Shown here: one piece after another, positions 48,735 through 59,770 of the stretch | Layout: each line of letters starts with the position of its first letter | Numbering within the stretch: position 1 is the first letter of the stretch | Assembly: GCA_033296885.1 (NCBI GenBank) | Contig: MU863905.1 | Coordinates: forward strand, 1 to 64,000 | DNA: 64,000 bases | Direction of reading: 5' to 3' | Origin: Triangularia verruculosa | Taxonomy: Eukaryota > Ascomycota > Sordariomycetes > Sordariales > Podosporaceae | Program-made: the position numbers and the translations under genes | The notes under the pieces: generated by a model | Seen by the model: only the letters and a program-made list of their open reading frames with translations | Databases searched by the model: none | What the model was told of the DNA's origin: nothing

Positions 48735-49595
48735 CGTTCTTTCCCTTGAACCGTTTTTGAATTGCGTCCACTTCTATAGGCCCTGCGTGGGTAGTCCCTG
48801 AGACGTGAGTCCTGTAAGGCCGTCTCTTTTTCTTGTCGTTGGGTCGGTAGGGTCCCTGCACGCGTGTGCCCTTGCGCTCCTTGCGGCGCTGGTATTGCCG
48901 GTCGTCGATGCGGACCGCTATTGCGATATACTCGTCGATGGTCTCTGGTCGCTCTTGTCGATACAGCTTATCCTTGACTTCTTCCTTAAGCCCGTTGTAG
49001 AACAACTGTATTAACCTTTCGTCGTTGATCTTGCTGCGGAGTGCGTCCGTCTTGAATATTGCAGCGTAGTCGGCAGTAGATCTGGTCTGCTTGAGGTTGG
49101 CTAGTCGCTCCTGGGCATGCCTGCCTTTATCGTATTCTCCGAATACTTCTTTGATCTTCTCCTCGAATCCCTTGTACGTTTTGAAGCATTTCTTAGTGAT
49201 ATCCTCCCTTTCGTCGTGCTTATTGTCGAAATAGTCTTCTAAAATGGGCTCGAACTAGGTGAGGGCCTTGTCCTTGAGCCTGGACGCGGCGTATACCACT
49301 TTAGATTTTTTATCCGGGAAACGGGAAGGGTAGTACCGAAAATATACCTTGAGTTGAATCAAAAATCCCCCTAATTCTCCTTTTGCTTCTCCGTAGTAGT
49401 CGGGAGCCTCGAGTTTAGTACGATCTCCTTTTTTACGTAAGGTACCGATCTCCCTGTGGAGCATGTCGTTCTCTTGCGCGAGGGCGTCGTGAGAGAGGTG
49501 CGATTTGTCCTCGAGCTTTTAGATACAAGCCAGGAGTTGGTCGATGGTGGGTTAGGTGTTGGTATTTCCGGCTATAGCGTTTAACTTGGCGCCTT
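48735..49595 (-). other. diverged, lightly RIPed gag segment of gypsy B
   Basis: Normal-GC segment with few RIP stops, encoding gag including the run before the CCHC knuckle. The corresponding part of copy A (about 39490-40395) is related at the protein level but differs by many transversions and indels. Sequence on both sides matches copy A apart from transitions. Confidence 0.7.
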
Positions 49596-49634
49596 CAACT
49601 TATCCGATAACAGAGTTAAAGTAAGTATATAATA

Positions 49635-50025
49635 TGTGACGAACCCCTATATAGAACCTCTGAAAGGGATACTCGGTTGAAGGTAACTTCTAATAATTAG
49701 TTCGGTGCAGTTAAACAGTGCATAACAAGATGTCTTAATGTAAACATAAGATCCCGTAAATATAAGCTATAATTGCATACTGCGGAACTATCTACAAGCT
49801 ATTTAATTCCTCCGTATATATAGATCTGTGGATTACCCGGATCACGTTTCCCAAAGGTAATCTAGATCACCTTTCCTTCCCATAGCTCACTATACTCACC
49901 GTGAGCTTATCGCTCTGCTCACCGGGATCACCGTAATCCTTTCGCTCCACTCCTGATTGGTCCGTAATGATTGGCTGGGAGCGCCCCGCGCTCCGTGCGT
50001 TGGTCCTTCATCAACGATTGTGACA
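49635..50025 (-). repeat. gypsy B 5' LTR (right)
   Basis: 391 bp ending ACGATTGTGACA. The outer ~150 bp are almost unmutated and nearly identical to the same part of the gypsy A right LTR. Confidence 0.95.
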
Positions 50026-50030
50026 CTTGC

Positions 50031-50290
50031 CCTCAGAACTGTTTACTATAATATTTTCTTACTTGTTAAGTCAATTTAATATACTGGTTTACTACATCTT
50101 TTAATACCTCATAAGTTTATATTACTGTGATTACCTTATATATTATAGGGCGCCGCCCCTATAATCTATCTTTCTTTAATACCTAGTTACTATCGTAAGT
50201 TATAGATAAAGCCTCTTTTACTCTAAGTATACTACGCTAATCCCAGCGTAGGCCTATATTATATAGGCCTGCGAGATACCTATTTCAATA
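50031..50290 (+). repeat. copia C2 5' LTR, right fragment
   Basis: Resumes the C2 LTR after gypsy B and ends CCTATTTCAATA (ancestral ...CA). The rejoined LTR is about 514 bp. It holds a GTAGGCC...GGCCTGC hairpin that also occurs as a tandem array in copia C1. Confidence 0.85.
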
Positions 50291-51040
50291 GGTTATAAGC
50301 CCGGGCTTATATTACTTAGGCTATTAAAAGACCTGGAAAATAGCGTTTTAGTATTTTTTCGGTACTACTTTTTCCCTCTAAGCTTAAAAAATCTAGAAAA
50401 TAACATTCTAGTACCTTTTCAGTACTATTTCTTCCTTTTAAGTAAAGCCCTATTCGATATAGACTATTAAAAGATTTAGAGAAATAGTGTATTAATACTT
50501 CTAATAAGTGCTTTTATTTTCCCTTTAAGCTTTCCTTAGAGAACTAAAAGACCCGAAGGCTAATATTTTAATATTATAAGTGGTATTACTCTTTCTGGGC
50601 TTCCCTTTAGAACTAAAAACCTAAAGAATAACGTTTTAGTACTTCTAATAATACTATTATTTCCCTTTAAGCCTTCGACCTCTCTATTATAAAGGACGAA
50701 GATATATAAGACCCTCCTATAAGCCCTAAAGCTCTAAGGACCTCTAATTTCCCTTCGAATTTAAGTCTCCCTTAAAGCCTTAACTTTACTTAATACTTTT
50801 AGTAATTATAAAATAACTTTATTATTACCTTTAAGAGTAGGATTAGAGCTTTAATAATAGGCTTTACTAATTAAATAAGGGCTTTAAGTGCTAAAGTCGA
50901 CTGAGTTAATATCCGTATCGATAATCTTAATACTCGCCTTCTATTAAAATACTCTACTATAGATTTATCTAGGTCCTTTACTGCTAAGTCCTTTATTAAC
51001 CTACCTATACCGCCCTTATCTTTAATACCTATAGGCTTAT
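50291..51040 (+). mobile_element. copia C2 internal start, truncated
   Basis: Begins with the primer-binding-like GGTTATAAGCCCGGGCTT and matches the reverse complement of about 315-798 at the window start. It is cut at 51040 by the C1 LTR; the expected continuation (ATCGATCCCT...) is absent on the far side of C1. Confidence 0.8.
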
Positions 51041-51640
51041 TGTTGAAATACAGCATTTGTTTGTAGATTTTACAGTGTGTTTAAGCCCTGTAGAATACAG
51101 GGCTTCAATGGCTTGGAAAATTCAACAGTGTTCACTGAGTCATAGGCTCCGGGAGCTGCGGCTCACTGAAGTGCCCAGAGGCTCCGGGTGCGGGTCCGGG
51201 TGCGGCTCCCTAAAGTGACCCGAGGCTCCGGGGCAGAGGGCGCTAGCCCAGTACCCTACAGCAGTCAAACGGTAGCGCCACGTGCCATGTAGGTTAGCGC
51301 TCTCAACGGGTTTAGGGAGCGCTCCAGTAAGCGCCCCGGGAAGCAATTAGAAGACCGAAGGTCTATAAAAGCTCGGCAACAAGCCCTGTTCACTGTAATA
51401 TTTTCTTTCCTTTAAGTTCAATCAATATACTGGTTCACCACATCTATTTCAGTATCTCACAAGCCTTAATTGCAGTAATAACCTTCTATATTCACAGGGC
51501 GCCGATCCCTATAACACATCTTCCTTCAATGCTCGCCCACTATCGTATACTACCGTCAAAGTCTTCCTCACTCCCAGTAGACTACGCCGATAGTTATCAA
51601 AGCCTTATACTTACAGGCCTCAATAGCACCTATTTTAACA
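51041..51640 (+). repeat. copia C1 5' LTR
   Basis: 600 bp from TGTTGAAATACAG to TATTTTAACA. It contains a GC-rich part with two 12-bp repeats and a TATAAAAGC promoter-like box at about 51363. Confidence 0.92.
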
Positions 51641-51658
51641 GGTTATAAGCCCGGGCTT
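51641..51658 (+). other. C1 primer-binding site, tRNA-iMet anticodon-arm type
   Basis: GGTTATAAGCCCGGGCTT directly after the LTR is the reverse complement of an initiator tRNA-Met anticodon arm, allowing one RIP-type change at the anticodon. Copia-type elements are known to prime from an internal piece of this tRNA. Confidence 0.6.
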
Positions 51659-51710
51659 CCACTACCTAGGTGAATTTCTTTACTTTACAGCATTCGCAAT
51701 AACTCATATC

Positions 51711-51868
51711 CTCGGTTCCCAGCGCAGGTCTACATCATACAGACCTGCGAGACACTATATCTTCGGTTCCCAGCGCAGGTCAACATCATACAGACCTACG
51801 AGATACCATATCTTCGGTTCCCAGCGCAGGCCTATATTATATAGGCCTGCGAAACACCTATTTCAAAA
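51711..51868 (+). repeat. three ~51-bp hairpin-containing tandem repeats
   Basis: Units start CTTCGGTTCCCAGCGCAGG and each contains an inverted repeat (GCAGGTCT...AGACCTGC). They lie in the leader between primer site and gag. The same hairpin occurs once in C2-type LTRs (about 50240-50275 and 820-852). Confidence 0.85.
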
Positions 51869-51952
51869 GACCTAGAAACAGCGTTATAGTATACTTTTCA
51901 GTGCTATTTTTTCCCTCTAGGCCTTCACTTTTCTACTATAGAAGATGAAGAG

Positions 51953-54900
51953 ATGACCGATTCCCCGGGTAGCTCAGGACACCCCTAGTAGTCTTAGGGC
52001 TCAGTAATGACCCCTGAGCTTACTGAACTGTTTGTGCGGCTCCAGACCCACTCTAACGCTCAATTCACTACCCTTAGGGCTAAATTAGGTGCCTGTATTA
52101 GTAGGATCGAAGACTAATTTAACGCCCTTAGTACTGAAGTCAACTAAATCAATAGCTGTATCGACGAATTTAGCACTGTAAGCCGGCCTATAGCGAACCG
52201 GCCTGCCCCGGGTGGCTTTTTACCACCTTATAATTCACTAGTAGTACTAGTTTCCACTTCTTCCACTAATCTAACACCTACTGACCCTTCTGTCTCGGCA
52301 ACTGCCTCGGCTTCAGCACCTAATATAAGCCCTACTACCTTACTGTCCACTACTTTCTTAGTAAGGGAGTTTAGTAAATAGGTAATTACCCTTACCGAGG
52401 ACCAGAAGCTTAAAGGCCTTGAGAACTAGCGAGCTTGGTACTAAGCCCTTACTATTTAAATGAGGGTTTTAAGCCTACTAAGCTTTCTGAATAAGCCCTA
52501 GATTACTATTCAAGGCCTATCCGATGAACTAAAGGCCTTTCTTCTTCTTATTATCCGGAATACCTTTAAGGCTAGCCTACTACTTACTATTAAAGCCGAA
52601 GGTTGTCCAGCGTTTATTCTTAAATACTTATAAGCCCAGTACGCCCCTGCCTAGGCTATCCTACGGGATGAACTTTATAGGGCCTACTACGCTGTAAAAT
52701 TCGATGGTTTAGTAAATATTGTTAAATATAACGCTAAGTTTAATACCTTAATTTCTAAGCTTAGAGGGATAGGGGTTGCTATTTAAGGGGTTAACTAAGT
52801 AAACCACTACTTAAGCTCCTTAGAAGAGAGCTTTCTACTATGGTGTAAGCGTTCTAGAGCCCTTATTCACTAAAATAAGCACAATTTCGGCTACGTTCGG
52901 TACCCTATACTGGAGTTTTTATAGGCAGAGCTCCTCGCTAAAACCCGTAATTCCACCACTACGGTTACTCGAGCCCTGGCTATACTGCACTTACGCTCTT
53001 CTATTACTGAATCTAAGGGTTCTAAGAAGAAAGGTAAGGGCAGAGGTAAAGCTAAGGAAGCCTCTAAGTCCCCTAAATCTACCGAGCCTTCTAAAGAGCT
53101 TAAGGAAATCTCTTTTATAGTGGGCTTTAACCTATAAACTAGGCTCTACAGTGGTAAACCCCCTGATCAACTAGATCCCTAGGCTCCCACACTACCTACC
53201 TGTGGCCACTGTAACCTCGCTCAGCCACCGGCACCACCATTACCTAAGACCCCTGATTTAACACCTATTAACCTGGCAACCTACGCTAACCAGGACCTAA
53301 AAGGAGCCTGGCTTTTCGATACCGGGTTAACTATTCATATTTACAACGATAAGGGCCTGTTTACCGACCTTACTACTATTAAGGTTAAACCCCTAACTAC
53401 AAGGGATAGCCTAGTGAGAATTACCGGTAAAGGCACTGTAAAATTGTAATTCTATATTGGCTTATACGGAGGAAAGCTTAAATTTTCAGTAATTAGCCTT
53501 ACTAATATTTACTATATTCCCTCTTTTCCACTGAATATTATTAGTAGTGACCGCCTATATTAGGCCGGTGGAGCACTATATAGCTAAAAGCTTATTAATT
53601 CTAACCGGAACCTTATCGCCCTATTAGATTTCAAAAGGGTAGGGTTCTTCCTTAGTTAAAAAGGATACTCCAAGCCTCAATAATCCTACTGGTACGCCTA
53701 CAGCGCTCAACCTACTACCCCCGTACCCTCTGGAATTCCAGAGGGGGTCCCTTAAGCCCCTGAACTTCCAGAGGGGGTGAGTAACCACAGGGGGCTCTTA
53801 CCGGCTTTGCTTCGATTAGCGATGCTTTAGTATATCTGCCTCGGTCATATAGGCCTTAACCTACTAAAGAAAACTGCCCTACTTACTAAAGGTATATCTA
53901 ATCTTTAGAAGCTTAGGCCTGGGGATTTAATCTGTAAGAGCTGTAATACTGCTAAGATCCTCCGGAGGCCTTCCAAAATACCTGTTCAGGACCCTCCTTT
54001 TGCCCTAGCTCAGCTAGAGGGGGATATCGTTAGTATTAAGCCTATTCTATTATAAAAGACTCTTTACGGACTTATTATAGTAAATCGAAAAACCCGTTTC
54101 TGGTTCTTTAGGCTCCTAAGTACTAAGGACGATGTAGTTATAATAATTCGTTTACTATTTGAAGGCTTTAATAATATCTACTACCGGTATCTAGGTTACT
54201 TCTATTATAATGGAGGTACGGAAATACTTTCCTTAAGCCTGTACTTTACTAAAAAGGGTATTAATTTTAATATTTTAAGCCCTAGGACTCCTAATTAAAA
54301 ACGTCTAGTAGAACGCTCTATTTAGGTGATTTTAGAACGCCTTAAGGCTACTATTTTAGTTTTAAGGCTCTTAGTTACTTTATAGGGGTACGTGGTTATT
54401 CTTTTAGTAGATATTATTAACTAAACCGCTTAGACTTCTAGGGACCTTACGCCTTTTCAGGCCTTCCTTGATAAATTGCTTCCCTCTTAAATACTATATT
54501 AATTAAACCTCTCTAAATACAGAGCGGTTAACTTTAAGGTTATAGTATATATCTTTATCGAAAACCGGGTAATAAATTTAAAGTTTACCCCCCGAGGAAC
54601 CGAAGGAAGGTTTATAGCTGTCCTAGGTTATTAAACCTATCTAGTTTATTTGGGTCTTAATAAGGTTATTAAAATTAGTTTTATTAAATTCTATAAAGAC
54701 CTACTGGCCCAGGTAATAAGCCCTAGAAGTACTACTAAGTTATTGGAAATTATAAATCGATTCGATGAAATAGAGGGTGATATAGTTACCTCGGCTCTTA
54801 AACCCCCTATTACTAATACCCCTGAGATCCCTAATACCCCTGAAATCCCTATATAGGGTCCTTCCCTTCTACTAATACCTATTTCTCCAGTACCTTAACT

Positions 54901-56659
54901 AGTATTGCTAATACCTATAGAACCCTCTACTATTATTAAGATCCCTCTTTCCTAAGCCTTATAGAAGTAATGTGAGGAATTTAAGCCTGTAGATAATATA
55001 GATTATAGTAAGCTAATAGCTTATTTAGTAGCCGGCATTGTAGAGTGCTATTCTACAGAGCCTAATACTTTTAAGTAAGCCTTAAAGTACCTTAAAAAGG
55101 ATTAATAACTATAAACTATATTTATTAAACTTAGTTAATTATTTATAACTAAAACCTTTTATTTCGTTTAACGTTTATAAGTTAAGAAGAAGCCTATTAT
55201 AAGCCGCTGGGTCTTTAAGGATAAGAAGGACCCACAGGGCATCACAGTGAAGTATAAGGCCCGGTTAGTTACCCGAGGATTCCAACAGGCCTTTAAAATC
55301 GAATTTAAGAAGACCTACGCTTCCATTATAGGTCCTTCTACTTGGAGGATTGTATTAGTTTTAATAGCTATATTTAACTGGGATATTAAGTAGGTTAACT
55401 TTGTAGGAGCCTTTTTAAACTTAGAAACCGATTTTGATATTTATATTGAAATTCTATAGGGCCTAGCTGAGTTTTCCTATAGTACTTCGACGGCTATAAT
55501 ATTATTAAAGGTAGCCGGTTGGGACCCTACTAAAGACCAGGTTATTCTTTTAAAGAAGTCTTTGTACGGCCTAAAGTAGGCTTCCTATCTGTGGTAATAG
55601 AAGGTCCTTGTAATAGTTAAGGGCTTTGGCTTCAACGCTCTGATCTTTAACTCGGCTACCTATTTCCACCCGGAATATAGGATTTTTATTATTAGCTACG
55701 TCGACGACTGCTTGCTTATAGGCCCTGAGACCTCACGGCTCCAGGCCCTGAAGAAGGCTATGGGAGAGTACTACGATATCGAAGACCTCGGCCCTGCCCG
55801 CTATTTTCTGGGTGTTTAAATTGAACGAAATAGGCCTTAACGGCGCCTCTGGATCTACTAATCGGCCTATATTACAGAGGCTGTTAAGCACTTCGGCATT
55901 AGTACTAAGTTCACCGCTCTCCCCCTTAGCCCTGGCATCACTGGTAAAAACAATAAACCTGGAATCCCCTGTAATTATAGTAATACCTACCTATTCCAAT
56001 AGTTTGTGGGTACTGTTATGTACGCTATGGTCCAAATAAAGCCCGAAGCAGCCTTTGCTATCTAGTGGCTTTCTAGTTACCTGAAGTTACCTACTAAAAC
56101 CCACTTAAAAGCTTTAAAATCACTGTTTTCTTACCTATACTTATACCTAGATTTGGCTGTTAGCTACGGGACTAATAGTAATTTGTAACCTGTAGGGTAC
56201 TTTAATAGTGACTGGGTAGGGTATGAGGAATCAGCTAAATCCACCTACGGTTGGGTTTTTCTGTTAGCCGGAGGACCTATTAGTTGGAAGTTAAAGAAGG
56301 CTTCTATAGTCTTCTTCAGTACCTTGGAAGCCGAGTATATTGGGATTATGGAGGGCCTCAGAGAAGTAATGTGGCTTAGGGGCCTTTTCCAGGAGCTTAG
56401 AAGACCTATTATAGGTCCTATACCCCTGTTGTGTGACAACGAAGGCGCTATAGCTACGGTATACAGCGATAAGTACAATCGTCGAACTAAATATACCCTC
56501 ATCCACTTTTTCGGGGTCAAGGAAGCTGTGGCTAGCGGGGTCATCACTGTAACCTACTTGCCTACAGAGGATATGCCGGCTGACGGCCTAACTAAGGCCC
56601 TATTAGCTACCCTTTTTAGCAGGTTCACCTTACTGTTGAACCTCTCTAAGTCCTTCTAG
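51953..56659 (+). pseudogene. C1 gag-pol remnant
   Basis: ATG at 51953 begins a gag-like frame soon interrupted by RIP stops. Landmarks: protease WLFDTG (D-T-G at 53318-53326), a GAG-pre-integrase-like LGHIGLNLLKK region near 53845, RT N-terminus RWVFKDKKDPQG and KARLVTRGFQQ (about 55200-55290), RT catalytic YVDD at 55697-55708, and RNase H EAEYIGIMEGL and LCDNEGA (56324-56460). The end ADGLTKAL leads to the stop at 56657-56659. Stops in between make it non-functional. Confidence 0.88.
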
Positions 56660-56681
56660 CGGTGCTACGCACTGCAGCTGT

Positions 56682-56689
56682 AGAGGGGG
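56682..56689 (+). other. C1 polypurine tract
   Basis: AGAGGGGG immediately before the 3' LTR, as needed for plus-strand priming. Confidence 0.85.
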
Positions 56690-57282
56690 TGTTGAAATAC
56701 AGCATTTGTTTGTGGATTTTATAGTGTGTTTAAGCCCTATGGAATACAGGGCTTCAATGGCTTAGAAAATTCAACAGTGCTCACTGAGGTGCCCAGAGGC
56801 TCCGGGTGCGGCTCCAGGTGCGGCTCCGGGTGCGGCTCCGGGTGCGGCTCCCTGAAGTGATCCGAGACTCCGGGGCGTAGGGCGCTAGCCCAGTGCCATG
56901 TAGTAGTCAAACGGTAGCGCTACGTGCCTTGTGGGTTAGCGCTCTTAACGGGTTTGGGGAGTACTCCGGTGAGCGCCCCGGGAAGTAATTGGAAGACCGA
57001 AGGCCTATAAGAACTCGGCAACAAACCCTGTTCACTGTGATAGTTTCTTTCCTTTAAGTTTAATTAATATACTGGTTCACCATATCTATTTCAGTGCCTT
57101 ACAAGCCTTAGTTGCAGTGATAACCTTCTGTATTTGCAGGGCGCCGCTCCCTGCAATATATCTTCCTTCAGTGCCCGCCCACTGTCGTATGCTGCCGTCA
57201 AAGTCTTCCTCACTCTCAGTGGACTGCGCCGATAGCTATCAAAGCCCTGTACTTGCAGGCCTTAATAGCACCTATTTCAACA
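56690..57282 (+). repeat. copia C1 3' LTR
   Basis: 593 bp from TGTTGAAATACAG to CTATTTCAACA. It has four 12-bp CTCCGGGTGCGG units (56800-56847) where the 5' LTR has two. Confidence 0.93.
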
Positions 57283-57769
57283 GTATTTATAACGCGTATA
57301 GTAGAAAGTACGCCGGACGATAAAAACTCTTATATAAGCTAAATTTACTATTAAAAAAGGAATAGCGTATCGAAAAGTAGAGAGTTAAATTTATTCATCC
57401 TACCGGATGGATGCGCCGCGCGGGTGTTGCGTACGAGCCGATCAGGGCCTAAAGACTCTGCGTAAATGCGTACATGGTTCGTTTCATTGCAGTAAGTTGC
57501 TAACCTTGGTATCATAAAAAAAAATCCCCCACGAAATAATCTCACAGATTTGAAGAAATATACACCCAACTCTTGCCCGTTCCCAAAGTCCTCCTTGACA
57601 AACCAACCGCCTTGTCTCCCAGTATCCATTAAGAGCCCTAGCATTCTATGAAAATATCATTCATCGTCATCATTCATGGCTGCGTCAGTGACAAATCTTC
57701 TTGTAATCGGTCCTGCCACCTCTATTACACAAAATACCTCGTCTTTTTCACCTATTGGCCTGACTGTCC
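57283..57769. other. transition from RIP island to unique DNA
   Basis: The first ~130 bp are AT-rich and unrelated to the sequence left of C1. After about 57410 GC content is normal and this is probably 3' UTR of the patatin-like gene. No gene was seen. Confidence 0.55.
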
Positions 57770-59770
57770 TTATCTGGCCACATAATTTGGTTTCCTGGCC
57801 AAGTTAACTGCCGGTGGCGCATCTTCATCGACAGGATAAGGAAGTGCGGTTCTGGCTGTTCGTCCGAAGCCCGGCTGTTGCTTTTCGGGCAGCGGTGTTT
57901 TGGGTGGCAGTGGGGGAGGTCCCTCGCGCACTGGTACTGGCAGCTGCTGCAACGGAAGCTCCTGATATCGACGAGGGTAGTCATCAGGGCTTACGATAGC
58001 AATCTTGTCTGACCCTGACGCTGTGCGGTACTGAGAGGGCGTTGGCGCGTTCACCATCAGCCGGTCGGCGTCGTCATTGCCCTGGGGCTTAGCCGGGCGG
58101 CCACCTTGTGGAGGTGGCGGAGGTGCTAAAGTTGGTGCGCTCGAGTACGGCTGAGTGATGCCCAGAGGCGAGGGTGGAAACCGCTCACCGGAGCTTCTAG
58201 GAGAAGGTGTATGGACGCCAGGTCTCTGGAGCATATCGCTTCCAGATTCGTAGGACTGTCGGCTGGGAGATGTACTAGGAGGGAACATGGGTATATCGCC
58301 TGGCAGCTCGACGGCCAGAGGCATTGAAATCTCTGGCAGTTTCTTTTCTTGCTCAGCGGCACTCATGGACCCGAGACGTTCCCAACGTAGCTTGGCGAAG
58401 TGAATCTTGGCCAACTTTGAAGATGACCCCTGCACCATCTTCTGCTCCTCCTCCCTTGCCAGATATCGTCGTGTGTTGGTGCTGATCTCGGCCAGCCGGT
58501 TCCATTCGTTCATACCAAACTCTCCTACTCCCACTTCCACATTAAGCCGGTAATAATGCTCGATGTTCACACCCCGCTTGGGTAAGTGATCCTTCTTCAT
58601 CTGTTCGTGGATCTTCTCACAGCCCTCTATCTTGGAAATTAACCTCCTCCTGGCCTCGGCGAACTCGCCCATAAAGCCCTCATACCACAGGGTCGAGTTG
58701 GCGTCGCTATTCTTTGGCCGTCTGCCCGTGCCGACACTGACAAACACGCCAACCTCACGACCGGGCCACTCATTCACAACTGCCTCGTCCAGAGCTGTAA
58801 TGGAAGGATTAAAGGTGCCGGCCCCATCGTCGTGAAAAACCGAGTGGCCGATTTGGATGGACTTGAAAGCCAAACCGATAGCACACGTTGCTCTGCCGGC
58901 TTCCCAGATCTTGCAGTCAAACTCCGGTGCGGGTTCCTTTCTCGAGTCATAGGATCGCAGCAGCGCTGGAGCGCCACCTCGTTGAGTACCTCTATATACC
59001 GCGGTGATGGCACTGTAGAAATGTCAGCTCCTCTGCATACAAGAGCCAAAAGGCCGAAGCGGAGATGGTTTCTTACGTCTTGGTCCGGTTTTCCCTCTCG
59101 TCATACAAACGGGCGTTGGGATTACCCCAGCGCGACGAAATGACAGGTCTTGCCGCCTGTGATGTTGGGCTCTTTGCGCTGAAACTGATGACGCTCGCAT
59201 TGCTCGAATGTCTTCTTGGATACGCGGCACTTGAACGCGAGGCAGTAGACACTGGGTAGACACTGCTCGATTCAGAGAGATCGTTTCCCTCCCTTTCGTG
59301 CACTGTGTGCTCTCTGACACATTCCTTGATCGCCTCCTCCAGTTTCGTAGCCTTGAACAGAGTGGACCTGTAAGGAATTCCCGCGATGGTCTTGTCGGTT
59401 TCGAACACCATCCTCGTAAGGCGCACGTAGAGCTCCTTGCACGTCTCGATATCCAGACGCAGCCTGCCGAGCATCAAAGCGATAAGGCCACCGGTGCCGG
59501 TGCCAACAATGAGGTCGAAATGGTCGCATGGTTTGGGGATCTCGGATCGCTTGGGGGCTCGTCCTTCGATTTCCACAAATGTCCGGTGCATCAACTCTTG
59601 CAGAATCAAAAACATGGAGTATCCGCGAACACCTCCTCCATCTGGATAGCGAACAACATGCCGTTAGTATCCCGGCGCATCCTGCGAGTGTTGAAGTCAC
59701 ACATACCTAGCGACAAGATCCGCAGAGGCGGACCTTTGGTGGTGTCTTTGCGCTTCAAATTGGAGTCCAT
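57770..59770 (-). CDS. patatin-like protein lacking the usual nucleophile Ser
   Basis: Exons 59707-59770, 59077-59641 and 57770-59012 (introns 65 and 64 nt) give 623 residues. The oxyanion-hole motif DGGGVRG (residues 22-28) spans the first splice. The elbow normally G-x-S-x-G reads GTGTGG, placing Gly70 where the Ser should be. The second catalytic residue is present in HDDGAGTFNPS (Asp272). Patatins are acyl hydrolases acting on phospholipids or acylglycerols through a Ser-Asp dyad, so this protein may be inactive or regulatory. The C-terminal half (about 400-600) is Pro/Ser-rich and disordered. It lies next to a divergently transcribed lipid-binding-type gene. Confidence 0.85.

Larger units (their letters stand above)
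42549..50025 (-). mobile_element. gypsy retrotransposon copy B, RIP-inactivated, mosaic
   Basis: Complete 7,477-bp copy on the minus strand with 391-bp LTRs and a perfect CTTGC duplication (42544-42548 and 50026-50030). The uninterrupted C2-type LTR at 799-1192 shows the empty site. The polypurine tract is at 42945-42955 and the RT motif YLDD at 46208-46219. Gag at the right end keeps two readable fragments (49255-49464 and 48661-49005). The second has a CCHC knuckle (48684-48725) in which the second Cys is Tyr, as expected from a G-to-A change. Pol and LTRs match copy A apart from RIP transitions; gag does not. Confidence 0.94.
51041..57282 (+). mobile_element. copia retrotransposon C1, RIP-damaged
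   Basis: Full 6.2-kb element on the plus strand with 5' LTR, primer-binding site, gag-pol remnant, polypurine tract and 3' LTR. Domain order is protease, integrase, reverse transcriptase, RNase H, as in Ty1/copia. It is less RIP-mutated than the gypsy copies, especially in the LTRs and RNase H. The expected 5-bp target duplication is not found: the left flank ends CTTAT and the right flank begins GTATT. Confidence 0.9.
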
